From Desulfamplus sp. (lineage in GTDB: Bacteria > Desulfobacterota > Desulfobacteria > Desulfobacterales > Desulfobacteraceae): a stretch of 42,653 nt of DNA. This document shows positions 1 through 9,176 of this stretch, one piece after another. The stretch covers positions 1-42,653 of the forward strand of contig JADFYT010000003.1 of the NCBI GenBank assembly GCA_015232935.1. The letters are read 5' to 3'. The notes below the pieces were generated by a model. The model saw nothing but the letters and a program-made list of their open reading frames with translations. It had not been told where the DNA came from and did no database searches. A program made the position numbers and the translations under genes. Each line of letters starts with the position of its first letter. Within the stretch, counting starts at the first letter, position 1.

Positions 1-2
1 TA

Positions 3-116
3 ATGCAGAAGGGGTGTAACAGCTTCATTCAAAAACCATTCACTATTGATGAACTCTCACGACAGGTCAGAAAAGTTCTTGATAACGGCCATGCCCCCCC
101 TGATGGGCATAACTAA
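3..116 (+). CDS. C-terminal end of a response regulator receiver domain (5' truncated by window edge)
   Basis: Frame-3 translation ...QKGCNSFIQKPFTIDELSRQVRKVLDNGHAPPDGHN*; the KPF motif followed by an amphipathic helix is typical of the REC alpha5 region. Confidence 0.6.
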   Translation: MQKGCNSFIQKPFTIDELSRQVRKVLDNGHAPPDGHN

Positions 117-360
117 AAAAAATTAAAGCCTCATCAATACCTTTGCCAATTTTATTTTGGCTTGAATTTTTTGTCTATATATTGTGACTGAATGTTTTTA
201 ATCATACAATATATGGTGTTTAAAATGGTCATATTTCAGACCTATTTTGAATTTGGCGAAGGTATTGCTCATGATTACAGCTATAGTTCTACAGATAATC
301 AAGGAACCGGTAAAAACAGATTATTCAAAATCCTAAAACAAATCCATAAGGAGATTTTCC

Positions 361-1878
361 ATGAAAAAATATGTAGGTGCATTGGATCAGGGTACCACCA
401 GCACACGGTTTATAATTTTTGGCCATGATGGAAATATTGTTGGGGTGGATCAGAGGGAGCACCGTCAGATATTTGAAAAACCGGGCTGGGTAGAGCATGA
501 CCCCATGGAGGTCTGGGGGAATACAGCGGCAGTAATTCGCGGTGCCCTTGCAAAATCAGGAATTTCAGGGGACGAGCTTGCTGCAATTGGTATCACGAAT
601 CAGAGGGAAACCGTGCTTGTTTGGGACAGGCGTACAGGCAAACCCTTTCACAATGCCATTGTGTGGCAGTGCACCAGAACTGATGATATCTGTCAGCAAC
701 TTATAAAAGACGGGGGGCAGGATCGGTTCAGGGCAAAGACGGGTCTGCCTGTGGCTACATATTTTTCAGGACCCAAAATCAAATGGATACTGGACAATGT
801 TCCGGCAGCAAGGGAGGCATCAAAAAAAGGGGACGCTCTTTTTGGAACTATGGATACATGGATGATCTGGAATCTTACAGGTGGTGTAAAAGGAGGATCT
901 CATGTTACCGACGTAACCAACGCCAGTCGTACCATGCTTATGGATATTTCAACATTAAATTGGGACAGCCATATTCTTGATATCCTTGAAATACCTGCTT
1001 CAGGACTTCCTGCAATTACGCCTTCATCTGACAGCCGGACATGGGGCTTAACCAGAAATGAGGGACCTTTGGGTGCCGAGATTCCGGTATGTGGAAACCT
1101 CGGCGATCAGCAGGCCGCACTCTTTGGCCAGACATGTTTCGAGCCTGGAGAGGCTAAAAATACCTACGGAACAGGATGTTTTCTGCTGCTCAACACCGGA
1201 AATACCCCTGTTCAGTCAAAGCATGGACTGTTGACCACACTTGGGTACCAGATCGGTCAAAACAGACCTGTGTACGCACTTGAAGGGTCGGTAGCCATGG
1301 CCGGCGCGCTGGTTCAGTGGATACGGGACAATCTCCAGATGATCCGAGAGGCTCCCGAGATTGAGACCCTTGCCTCAGCAGTCACGGATAATGGCGGAGT
1401 TTACTGCGTTCCTGCCTTTTCAGGACTGTTTGCTCCTTACTGGCGATCTGATGCGAGAGGCGTCATTGTAGGATTGACCCGCTATGTTAACAGGCACCAC
1501 ATTGCAAGAGCTGTTCTTGAAGCCACGGCTTATCAGACCAAAGATATTGTGGATGCCATGAATCTTGATTCAGGTGTGGATCTTACCAGGCTGAAAGTGG
1601 ATGGGGGAATGGTTGAGAACAGGCTTCTTATGCAGTTTCAATCCGACATCCTGAGTGTACCGGTTATCCGTCCTAAAGTCGCAGAGACTACAGCTCTTGG
1701 TGCTGCCTATGCCGCAGGTCTTGCTGTAGGATTCTGGAGCAGTATTGAGGATCTTAAGCTTAACTGGTCAATCCACTCTACCTGGAACCCTGACATGGAT
1801 GAAAAAACAAGATCCGAGGGGTATGCAGGCTGGAAAAAGGCGGTTGAAAGGACTCTCAACTGGATGGATCATAAGTGA
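361..1878 (+). CDS. glpK: Glycerol kinase
   Basis: 505 aa; [19 protein letters not shown] start, [45 protein letters not shown]-kinase motifs; RBS aaggag upstream. Confidence 0.97.
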   Translation: MKKYVGALDQGTTSTRFIIFGHDGNIVGVDQREHRQIFEKPGWVEHDPMEVWGNTAAVIRGALAKSGISGDELAAIGITNQRETVLVWDRRTGKPFHNAIVWQCTRTDDICQQLIKDGGQDRFRAKTGLPVATYFSGPKIKWILDNVPAAREASKKGDALFGTMDTWMIWNLTGGVKGGSHVTDVTNASRTMLMDISTLNWDSHILDILEIPASGLPAITPSSDSRTWGLTRNEGPLGAEIPVCGNLGDQQAALFGQTCFEPGEAKNTYGTGCFLLLNTGNTPVQSKHGLLTTLGYQIGQNRPVYALEGSVAMAGALVQWIRDNLQMIREAPEIETLASAVTDNGGVYCVPAFSGLFAPYWRSDARGVIVGLTRYVNRHHIARAVLEATAYQTKDIVDAMNLDSGVDLTRLKVDGGMVENRLLMQFQSDILSVPVIRPKVAETTALGAAYAAGLAVGFWSSIEDLKLNWSIHSTWNPDMDEKTRSEGYAGWKKAVERTLNWMDHK

Positions 1879-1944
1879 GCGTAAGGATGTATTGTCAAGT
1901 GTTTTATGACTGTGTCCTAATTTCAAGGAACCCTGTTAATTGCT

Positions 1945-1993
1945 GCGACATCAGCATGGCACTCTGAATTGCTGAGTGTTTTTTTAATACTTG
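1945..1993 (+). terminator. Possible terminator downstream of glpK
   Basis: cactc-tgaattgct-gagtg stem followed by ttttttt. Confidence 0.4.
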
Positions 1994-2030
1994 ACAAATA
2001 GAAGAGCGTGTATTAATCAGGATAAACACA

Positions 2031-2070
2031 AAAGTTGATATGTGAACAAAAAAGTTAGTATGCGAACATG
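2031..2070 (+). repeat. Tandem 20-bp direct repeat x2 upstream of the glycerol ABC operon; possible regulator operator
   Basis: aaagttgatatgtgaacaaa / aaagttagtatgcgaacatg, exact 20-bp period; half-sites TGTGAACA/TGCGAACA. Confidence 0.5.
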
Positions 2071-2268
2071 TATTTGATGCGTAACATGACCTATTATAGT
2101 TTTTCAGATAATTAACTTGGCTAAAATGCTGCATTAGGCTAATGTTCTTTAAACTTGAAGAAGCACTAACAGCAAAGGGTATATCTGACAAAAGACCTTT
2201 CTGGAAATCGATAATTCTGATATCAGAACAAACAGTAACTGATGAAGTAATGTAGAGGGAGACAATAC

Positions 2269-3342
2269 ATGGGATTATCCCTTAAGAACATGCAGAAAAA
2301 AGTGGATGGAGAAATTCACCTCACAAATATTAACCTGGACTTTGAATCTGGTTCACGCAATGTTATTCTGGGCAGGACTTTATCCGGCAAAACCTCCTTG
2401 CTGCGCCTCATGGCAGGTCTGGATCGCCCCACAAAAGGACAACTGCTGCTGGACGGCAAAGATATTACAGGTATGTCAGTCAGAAAACGAAGTATTGCAA
2501 TGGTGTATCAGCAGTTTATCAATTACCCTTCTTTTACCGTATATGATAATATCGCATCTCCGCTAAAAGTAAGCAAGATGGATAAAAAGGAGATTGACCG
2601 CAGGGTTCAGGAGGCGGCTCATATGCTGCATCTTGAAGAGATGCTCGACCGGCTGCCGTCAGAGCTTTCAGGGGGGCAACAGCAACGTACAGCGATAGCC
2701 AGAGCCATTGTACGGGACGCTGAACTTCTTCTTTTGGACGAACCATTGGTAAATCTTGACTACAAGCTCAGAGAAGAGCTTCAGATAGAACTCCAGGAGA
2801 TATTCAAAAAGCGTGAATCAATAGTGGTCTATACAACCACTGAGCCGGCAGAGGCACTGATGCTCGGAGGCAATATCGTAGTGCTTGATGAGGGCAGAGT
2901 TCTTCAGACCGGTTCTACGCCTGATGTCTATCACCACCCTGCTACCACAAAGGTGGCTGAGGTGTTCAGTGATCCTCCTATCAATTATATAAGTTGCGAT
3001 TTAAAAGAGAGCCAGATACAGCTTGGTGGAGGAGTTGCCTTCCCCCTTTCTGGCCGTTTGAAAACATTGAGCGATGCCAGTTACAAACTGGGTGTGCGTT
3101 CCAACCATTTTTATCTCAGAAGAAAAAATGACGAAGACATAAGACTGACTGTCAAAGTGGAGCTTGCCGAGATCAATGGCTCTGAAACCTTTATACATGC
3201 TGATTTTAACGGTGAAAGAATTGTGATCCAGGAAGTTGGGATCTATTCGAGAAAAATAGGGTCTGAGATTGAAGTCTATGTCAATCCCTCCCGCTTCTTT
3301 GTCTATTCTGATACAGGGCAGCTTGTAATGTCCCCTTCCTGA
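2269..3342 (+). CDS. glpS: Glycerol ABC transporter ATP-binding protein (GlpS-type)
   Basis: Walker A GRTLSGKT, signature LSGGQQQRTAIARA, Walker B LLLLDEP; first gene of the ATPase/ATPase/permease/permease/DUF2160/SBP order. Confidence 0.85.
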   Translation: MGLSLKNMQKKVDGEIHLTNINLDFESGSRNVILGRTLSGKTSLLRLMAGLDRPTKGQLLLDGKDITGMSVRKRSIAMVYQQFINYPSFTVYDNIASPLKVSKMDKKEIDRRVQEAAHMLHLEEMLDRLPSELSGGQQQRTAIARAIVRDAELLLLDEPLVNLDYKLREELQIELQEIFKKRESIVVYTTTEPAEALMLGGNIVVLDEGRVLQTGSTPDVYHHPATTKVAEVFSDPPINYISCDLKESQIQLGGGVAFPLSGRLKTLSDASYKLGVRSNHFYLRRKNDEDIRLTVKVELAEINGSETFIHADFNGERIVIQEVGIYSRKIGSEIEVYVNPSRFFVYSDTGQLVMSPS

Positions 3343-3368
3343 CAATTTCTCATCTTAAAAGGACGGTT

Positions 3369-4496
3369 ATGGCACAGATTAATTTAAATAAAATTGCACA
3401 TAGTTACATTAAACACCCGACAGGGGACTCGGATTACGCCCTGAAGCTCATTGACAATATATGGGATGATGGGGGGGCATACGCACTTCTTGGACCTTCG
3501 GGGTGTGGAAAAACCACACTGCTCAATATAATATCCGGACTTTTGGTGCCAAGCAAAGGCAGAATCCTGTTTGATGGCAAAGATGTTACTGATATGCCGC
3601 CTGAAAAACGCAATATTGCCCAGGTATTTCAGTTTCCGGTTCTATATGACACCATGAGCGTATTTGATAATCTGGCGTTTCCTTTGCGAAACCGTGGGTT
3701 TGATGAGGATTCAGTCAAGACAAGAGTTCTTGAAATTGCCGAGATTCTTGAACTGACGCCGTTTCTGTATAAAAAAGCAGCCGGTCTTGCAGCAGATGCC
3801 AAACAGAAGATATCCTTGGGCAGAGGGCTTGTCAGAAGCGACGTTGCAGCCATTTTGTTTGATGAACCACTCACCGTGATTGATCCCAACCTTAAATGGC
3901 AGCTTCGCTGCAAGCTCAAGGAGATTCATGAACAGCTAAAACTCACTCTCATCTATGTGACTCATGACCAGGTGGAAGCCTTGACTTTCGCGGACAAGGT
4001 GGTAGTGATGTACGAAGGAGAGATTGTCCAGATCGGTACCCCCCAGGAACTGTTTGAAAATCCGAGCCATAAGTTTGTTGGATATTTCATTGGCAGCCCG
4101 GGAATGAATTTCCTTCCATGCAAGGTTGATGGAAATATCGCAGTCATTCAGGATTCCCACGGAGTGATGATCAAAAACAACACAAGTGCACAAAGTCTTG
4201 GAATACCTCTGAATGACACCTTGACCTCGCTCGCGTCAAAAGCTTCCGGACAACTTGAACTCGGGATTCGCCCCCTGTATCTCAAGGTTCATCCAACTGA
4301 GGTCAAAGGAGCTCTCAAGGCAAAAGTAAAGGCGTTGCAGGATCACGGAAACTTCAAGATCATCACGGTTATCCTGGCTGGTCATACTCTCAGGGCAAGA
4401 CTTGATGAAGATGATTTTACCGGTACAGAAGATGTCTGGCTTGAGTTTCCGGTTGACTGGATCCGGCTGTTTGCAAAAGAGAGACTTTTAAAGTAA
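3369..4496 (+). CDS. glpT: Glycerol ABC transporter ATP-binding protein (GlpT-type) with degenerate signature motif
   Basis: Walker A GPSGCGKTT, Walker B AILFDEP, H-loop YVTHDQVEAL; LSGGQ replaced by LAADA. Confidence 0.85.
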   Translation: MAQINLNKIAHSYIKHPTGDSDYALKLIDNIWDDGGAYALLGPSGCGKTTLLNIISGLLVPSKGRILFDGKDVTDMPPEKRNIAQVFQFPVLYDTMSVFDNLAFPLRNRGFDEDSVKTRVLEIAEILELTPFLYKKAAGLAADAKQKISLGRGLVRSDVAAILFDEPLTVIDPNLKWQLRCKLKEIHEQLKLTLIYVTHDQVEALTFADKVVVMYEGEIVQIGTPQELFENPSHKFVGYFIGSPGMNFLPCKVDGNIAVIQDSHGVMIKNNTSAQSLGIPLNDTLTSLASKASGQLELGIRPLYLKVHPTEVKGALKAKVKALQDHGNFKIITVILAGHTLRARLDEDDFTGTEDVWLEFPVDWIRLFAKERLLK

Positions 4497-4553
4497 GAGA
4501 AGATTGTGAACATACAAGAAGATGGTGAGCATACAAAATAAGGAGTCTTTAAT

Positions 4554-5423
4554 ATGAACAAATGGGAAGATAACAAAGCCTGGTTTCTGGTGCTGCCGGT
4601 GTTTGTCATTGTCGCCTTTAGTGCCATCCTTCCTTTAATGACGGTTGTAAACTATTCCATTCAGGATATATTCGGGCCAGGCGAACGTGTGTTTGTGGGA
4701 CTTGAGTGGTTTGAGGAGGTGCTTGCAGATCCCCGACTGCATGAAGCTCTCATGCGCCAGTTTCTCTTTTCCGGACTTGTGCTTCTAATAGAGATTCCCC
4801 TTGGAATCGGCATTGCACTGCTTATGCCCAAAAAAGGCTGGGGAGCATCCTTGAGTCTTGTACTGATGGCATTGCCTCTTCTGATCCCATGGAATGTTAT
4901 TGGTACGATCTGGATTGTGTTTACAAGACCAGACATAGGGCTTTTCGGGTCATTTATAAATGGCATTGGAATTCCGTTTGACCATACTGCAAGTCCTATA
5001 CAGGCATGGATTACCCTGATACTGATGGAGGTCTGGCACTGGACTCCATTAGTGGTTCTTCTCGCATACGCGGGATTGAGGGCTATTCCTGAAGCCTATT
5101 TTCAGGCCGCAAAAATTGACGGGGCTTCTGCCTGGGCTGTATTCAAGTATATCCAGCTTCCCAAGATGCGGGGAGTTCTGACCATCGCACTGCTCCTGAG
5201 GTTCATGGACAGCTTTCTGATCTATGCGGAACCATTTGTTTTAACCGGTGGCGGACCTGGCAACACTACTACCTTTTTATCTATCTATCTTGTCAAGATT
5301 GCTGTCGGTCAGTTTGACTTGGGTCCTGCTGCCGCATTTTCCCTGATCTACTTTTTAATTATTCTGCTTTTGAGCTGGCTGTTTTATCAGGTACTTCAAA
5401 ACGCCGGTAAAGGAGATGCGTGA
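4554..5423 (+). CDS. glpP: Glycerol ABC transporter permease (GlpP-type)
   Basis: Six-TM MalF-like permease, EAA motif EAYFQAAKIDGASAWAVFKYIQLP. Confidence 0.85.
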   Translation: MNKWEDNKAWFLVLPVFVIVAFSAILPLMTVVNYSIQDIFGPGERVFVGLEWFEEVLADPRLHEALMRQFLFSGLVLLIEIPLGIGIALLMPKKGWGASLSLVLMALPLLIPWNVIGTIWIVFTRPDIGLFGSFINGIGIPFDHTASPIQAWITLILMEVWHWTPLVVLLAYAGLRAIPEAYFQAAKIDGASAWAVFKYIQLPKMRGVLTIALLLRFMDSFLIYAEPFVLTGGGPGNTTTFLSIYLVKIAVGQFDLGPAAAFSLIYFLIILLLSWLFYQVLQNAGKGDA

Positions 5424-6226
5424 TGAAAATTAAAAAAAGAACTATTGTCCTTACCTTCTATTTTGTGCTGCTTCTGCTTCCAATCTACTGGATGCTGAAC
5501 ATGTCCTTAAGAACCAATGCCGATATCCTCAGTACTTTTTCACTCTACCCCAAAGATATCACCTTTGCCAATTACGTCAAAATTTTCACCGACGCCTCAT
5601 GGTATTCGGGTTATATAAACTCCATTATCTATGTGAGCATAAATACTCTTATTTCCTTGTTCACTGCACTTCCGGCTGCCTATGCATTTTCACGTTACCG
5701 GTTTATCGGCGACAGCCAGATGTTTTTCTGGCTTCTGACCAACCGCATGGCTCCAGCAGCGGTATTTTTGCTCCCCTTTTTTCAGCTCTACTCAACCTTC
5801 GGCCTTATTGATACCCATATCGCAGTAGCCCTGGCCCATTGTCTTTTCAATGTTCCTCTGGCAGTCTGGATCCTTGAAGGGTTCATGTCTGGTATCCCAA
5901 GAGAGATTGATGAGACCGCCTACATTGATGGCTACTCTTTTCCCGGTTTTTTTGTCATGGTCTTCATGCCTCTTATTCGCTCAGGTGTCGGAGTTACTGC
6001 CTTTTTCTGCTTCATGTTCTCATGGGTTGAACTTCTTTTTGCAAGAACCCTGACCACAACGGCTGCCAAACCAATAGCTGCCACAATGACCCGTACAGTA
6101 AGTGCCACCGGCCTTGACTGGGGACTTTTATCCGCGGCAGGAATTTTAACGATTGTCCCCGGGGCTTTAGTGATCTGGTTTGTCAGAAACCACATGGCAA
6201 AAGGCTTTGCAATGGGCAGGGTTTAG
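5420..6226 (+). CDS. glpQ: Glycerol ABC transporter permease (GlpQ-type)
   Basis: MalG-like permease, EAA loop PREIDETAYIDGYSFPGFFVMVFMPLI; overlaps the previous gene. Confidence 0.85.
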   Translation: MMKIKKRTIVLTFYFVLLLLPIYWMLNMSLRTNADILSTFSLYPKDITFANYVKIFTDASWYSGYINSIIYVSINTLISLFTALPAAYAFSRYRFIGDSQMFFWLLTNRMAPAAVFLLPFFQLYSTFGLIDTHIAVALAHCLFNVPLAVWILEGFMSGIPREIDETAYIDGYSFPGFFVMVFMPLIRSGVGVTAFFCFMFSWVELLFARTLTTTAAKPIAATMTRTVSATGLDWGLLSAAGILTIVPGALVIWFVRNHMAKGFAMGRV

Positions 6227-6365
6227 GCTCCTGATTTCTGGTTTTTGTTTTATTCTTGCACAAAAATCAGAGAACTTTTTGGGTTTTGGTTTGTCTATGT
6301 TTTTTTGTTCCGGCTTGTACAAGTCAGTGGATGGAAAAAGCTAATTATAGAGGAAGGAGAGAGTT

Positions 6366-6644
6366 ATGAATCTTGAGTGGATGGCATGGACATTGCCCAC
6401 TGCAATTTTTTTTATTACTATTATCTGCATACTTATTGCCATGACCACATGGCAGATTATATCGCCATGCGTCAAAAGGCGTGGTTTTATCCCCCTGAGC
6501 ACAACTCGGGGAGACAGGCTTTTCATAGGGCTTCTTAGCAGTGCGTACATTCACCTGGCATGGCTTGGGTTAACCGATTTTACAATATGGATAGCTTTTG
6601 CCTTTTCTTTGGTTTGGATGGGAGTTGTCATGCGCTGGGGGTGA
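6366..6644 (+). CDS. glpU: DUF2160 small membrane protein of glycerol ABC operon (GlpU-type)
   Basis: 92 aa, MNLEWMAWTLPTAIFF...STTRGDRLFIGLLSSAYIHLAWLG; position between permeases and SBP. Confidence 0.75.
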   Translation: MNLEWMAWTLPTAIFFITIICILIAMTTWQIISPCVKRRGFIPLSTTRGDRLFIGLLSSAYIHLAWLGLTDFTIWIAFAFSLVWMGVVMRWG

Positions 6645-6841
6645 AATTGAATACTGCAAAAGATTTGGATTTTATGCAAAAAAAACTGTCTGTCCGCAGT
6701 GATGTCCAAGTAAAATCAACAATCGAAATGCCGGTTCTGCAAGAAGTCTGTTAAACAGAATTCTTGAACAGGCATTTTTTAGAGTCATAACTATTTGAAT
6801 TTATTTATGACGCATTTTTAAAAAATGACTTTTTACGAGAC

Positions 6842-6867
6842 CATCAATGTTTGATGATCCTTTTTTT
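6842..6867 (+). terminator. Hairpin plus T-run downstream of glpU
   Basis: catcaa-tgt-ttgatg then atcc ttttttt. Confidence 0.5.
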
Positions 6868-6882
6868 CTGATGATGAGGATT

Positions 6883-6917
6883 GTCTTAAGGTGTCAATGG
6901 CCTTTACACCTTAAGGC
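6883..6917 (+). promoter_or_regulatory. 12-bp stem-loop in glpU-glpV intergenic region
   Basis: gtcttaaggtgt - caatggccttt - acaccttaaggc (one G-U pair); no T-run. Confidence 0.6.
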
Positions 6918-7074
6918 AGAAGGTCAGGATTGGACAGCCGCTACAGCTCAACTTCCCTCTTGAATCAAGGATTTGGAAGGGGACTTCCTGGCGGGAATGT
7001 TAAATAACTGAACAACGGGAATAGTAGCTGTACAACTGAAACCTGTCACCTCTTTGATAATAAAAAACAGGGCC

Positions 7075-7102
7075 ATGTTAAGAAGACAATGTTAAGGAGA
7101 CA
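7075..7102 (+). repeat. 14-bp tandem repeat duplicating the ribosome-binding site of the SBP gene
   Basis: atgttaagaagaca / atgttaaggagaca directly upstream of ATG at 7105. Confidence 0.75.
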
Positions 7103-7104
7103 AC

Positions 7105-8847
7105 ATGATGAGAAATTGGTTTGGCAAAAGGCCTGCACAAGTTTTTCTTACAGGTGCAGCAGTATTTATTCTTGGCTTTGGTTCGGCTAATGCCGGTATT
7201 GAAGAGGCAAAAAAATGGATTGACGATGAGTTTCAGCCATCGACACTGACCAAGGAAGATCAGATCAAGGAGATGGAGTGGTTCATCAAGGCTGCAGAAC
7301 CATTCAAAGGTATGGAGATCAAGGTGGTTTCCGAGACAATTCCTACCCACGAGTATGAATCAAAAGTTCTGACCAAGGCATTTGAAGAGATCACCGGAAT
7401 CAAGGTTACTCATGATTTGATTCAGGAAGGGGATGTAATCGAGAAACTTCAGATCCAGATGCAGTCAGGCAAGAATGTTTTTGATGCATATATCAATGAC
7501 TCTGATCTGATTGGTACGCATTACCGGTATGGCCATGTTGTCAATCTGACTGACTGGATGGCTGGCGAAGGTAAGGATGCCACACTTCCTACTCTGGATG
7601 TTGATGACTTCATGGGCAAATCCTTTACTACCGCTCCTGATGGAAAGCTCTATCAGCTTCCTGATCAGCAGTTTGCAAATCTTTACTGGTTCCGTTATGA
7701 CTGGTTTAAAAGAGATGATCTCAAGAGCAAATTTAAAGAGATCTACGGTTATGAGCTGGGCGTTCCGGTCAACTGGTCTGCTTACGAGGATATTGCCGAG
7801 TTTTTTAGCAAGCACGTTAAAGAGATTGATGGACAAGCAGTTTACGGGCACAATGACTACGGCAAGAAATCACCGGATCTTGGCTGGAGATTTACAGATG
7901 CCTGGCTCTCTATGGCTGGTGCCGGTGACAAGGGCCTTCCAAATGGAAAACCTGTTGATGAGTGGGGAATCCGTGTTGACGAAAATAACCGTCCGGTAGG
8001 TTCAAGTGTCAGCCGTGGCGGCGACGCAAATGGCCCTGCGGCCAAGTATGCCTTGCAAAAATACATGGACTGGCTGCGTCTTTATGCCCCTCCGGGAGCA
8101 CTTGGAATGGATTTCTATCAGTATCTTCCATTTCTTGCAAAAGGCAATGTTGCCCAGCAGATTTTCTGGTACACTGCATTTGTCGGTGATATGGTAAAGC
8201 CTGGCCCAACAGTTAACGAAGACGGAACTCCAAAATGGCGTATGGCACCATCTCCTCACGGTTCATACTGGGAAGAGGGGATGAAACTCGGATATCAGGA
8301 TTGCGGTTCATGGACTCTTATGAACAGTACGCCTGTTGACAGAAGAAAAGCTGCCTGGCTCTTTGCCCAGTTTACTGTTTCTAAAACTGTATCCTTGAAA
8401 AAGGCACATGTTGGTCTGACCCCTGTTCGTGACAGCGATATTCGTCACCAATCCTTCACAGACAGAGCACCAAAACTTGGTGGTCTTGTTGAATTTTACA
8501 GAAGCCCTGCCAGAGTTGCCTGGACACCAACCGGAACCAATGTTCCTGACTATCCGAAACTTGCCCAGTTGTGGTGGCAGAATATTGGCGAGGCCGTTGC
8601 CGGCGAAGTTGATGTATCTACTGCCATGGACAACCTTGCCAAGGAACAGGATCGTATTCTTGAACGTATCGCACGCTCAGGGACCCAGGGAGACAAAGGT
8701 CCTCTGTTGAATCCGGAAAAAGATGAGGCTTATTGGTTAAGCCAGCCAGGTGCTCCAAAGCCTAAACTCGAGAACGAGAAGCCTAAAGGTGAAACTGTTG
8801 ATTATGACGCTTTGATTCAGGCATGGAAAGAGGGTCGGGTCAAATAA
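7105..8847 (+). CDS. glpV: Glycerol ABC transporter substrate-binding protein (GlpV-type)
   Basis: 580 aa, signal peptide MMRNWFGKRPAQVFLTGAAVFILGFGSANA, extracellular SBP family 1-like; operon context. Confidence 0.85.
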   Translation: MMRNWFGKRPAQVFLTGAAVFILGFGSANAGIEEAKKWIDDEFQPSTLTKEDQIKEMEWFIKAAEPFKGMEIKVVSETIPTHEYESKVLTKAFEEITGIKVTHDLIQEGDVIEKLQIQMQSGKNVFDAYINDSDLIGTHYRYGHVVNLTDWMAGEGKDATLPTLDVDDFMGKSFTTAPDGKLYQLPDQQFANLYWFRYDWFKRDDLKSKFKEIYGYELGVPVNWSAYEDIAEFFSKHVKEIDGQAVYGHNDYGKKSPDLGWRFTDAWLSMAGAGDKGLPNGKPVDEWGIRVDENNRPVGSSVSRGGDANGPAAKYALQKYMDWLRLYAPPGALGMDFYQYLPFLAKGNVAQQIFWYTAFVGDMVKPGPTVNEDGTPKWRMAPSPHGSYWEEGMKLGYQDCGSWTLMNSTPVDRRKAAWLFAQFTVSKTVSLKKAHVGLTPVRDSDIRHQSFTDRAPKLGGLVEFYRSPARVAWTPTGTNVPDYPKLAQLWWQNIGEAVAGEVDVSTAMDNLAKEQDRILERIARSGTQGDKGPLLNPEKDEAYWLSQPGAPKPKLENEKPKGETVDYDALIQAWKEGRVK

Positions 8848-9044
8848 TAAATTTTCATACTCAACACAACTTGGTTGAACCTGTTTCATAAAAACACAGG
8901 CGGCTTTGCTGCAATTGTTTATGGATTCAAATCATTGAACAAGAACAACATGATAACATGGTTGAACCTGAAGCGGAATCTGAGTTGAACATGCACGGGA
9001 TCTTAATTGAGTCGATTGCGTTCAACAGCTTCTGGAAAAAAAAG

Positions 9045-9095
9045 AGGTTCACTGGCCTCCCAGAACAACATAAGGCAGGCCAGCGAACCTTTTTT
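9045..9095. terminator. Bidirectional rho-independent terminator between glpV and the convergent PilJ/HAMP gene
   Basis: aaaaaaaag AGGTTCaCTGGCCT ... AGGCCAGcGAACCT tttttt: 13 bp stem with one mismatch, A-run before and T-run after. Confidence 0.85.
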
Positions 9096-9176
9096 AATAT
9101 TCTCATCAGTCAAAAACTATCTGGATTCTTCAAAACTTCTCTGGAGTCATTTTCTATTCAGGTACGAACTCGTTTG

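Noticed and set aside
192-428. 78-aa ORF overlapping the start of glpK
   Set aside because: Overlaps glpK in another frame, no RBS or family; spurious.
1904-2191. 95-aa minus-strand ORF between glpK and glpS, possibly an IS remnant
   Set aside because: No recognisable transposase motif and composition looks like non-coding AT-rich DNA; kept only the repeat observations in this region.
7577-7999. 140-aa plus ORF inside the SBP gene
   Set aside because: Alternative frame of a well-supported SBP; spurious.
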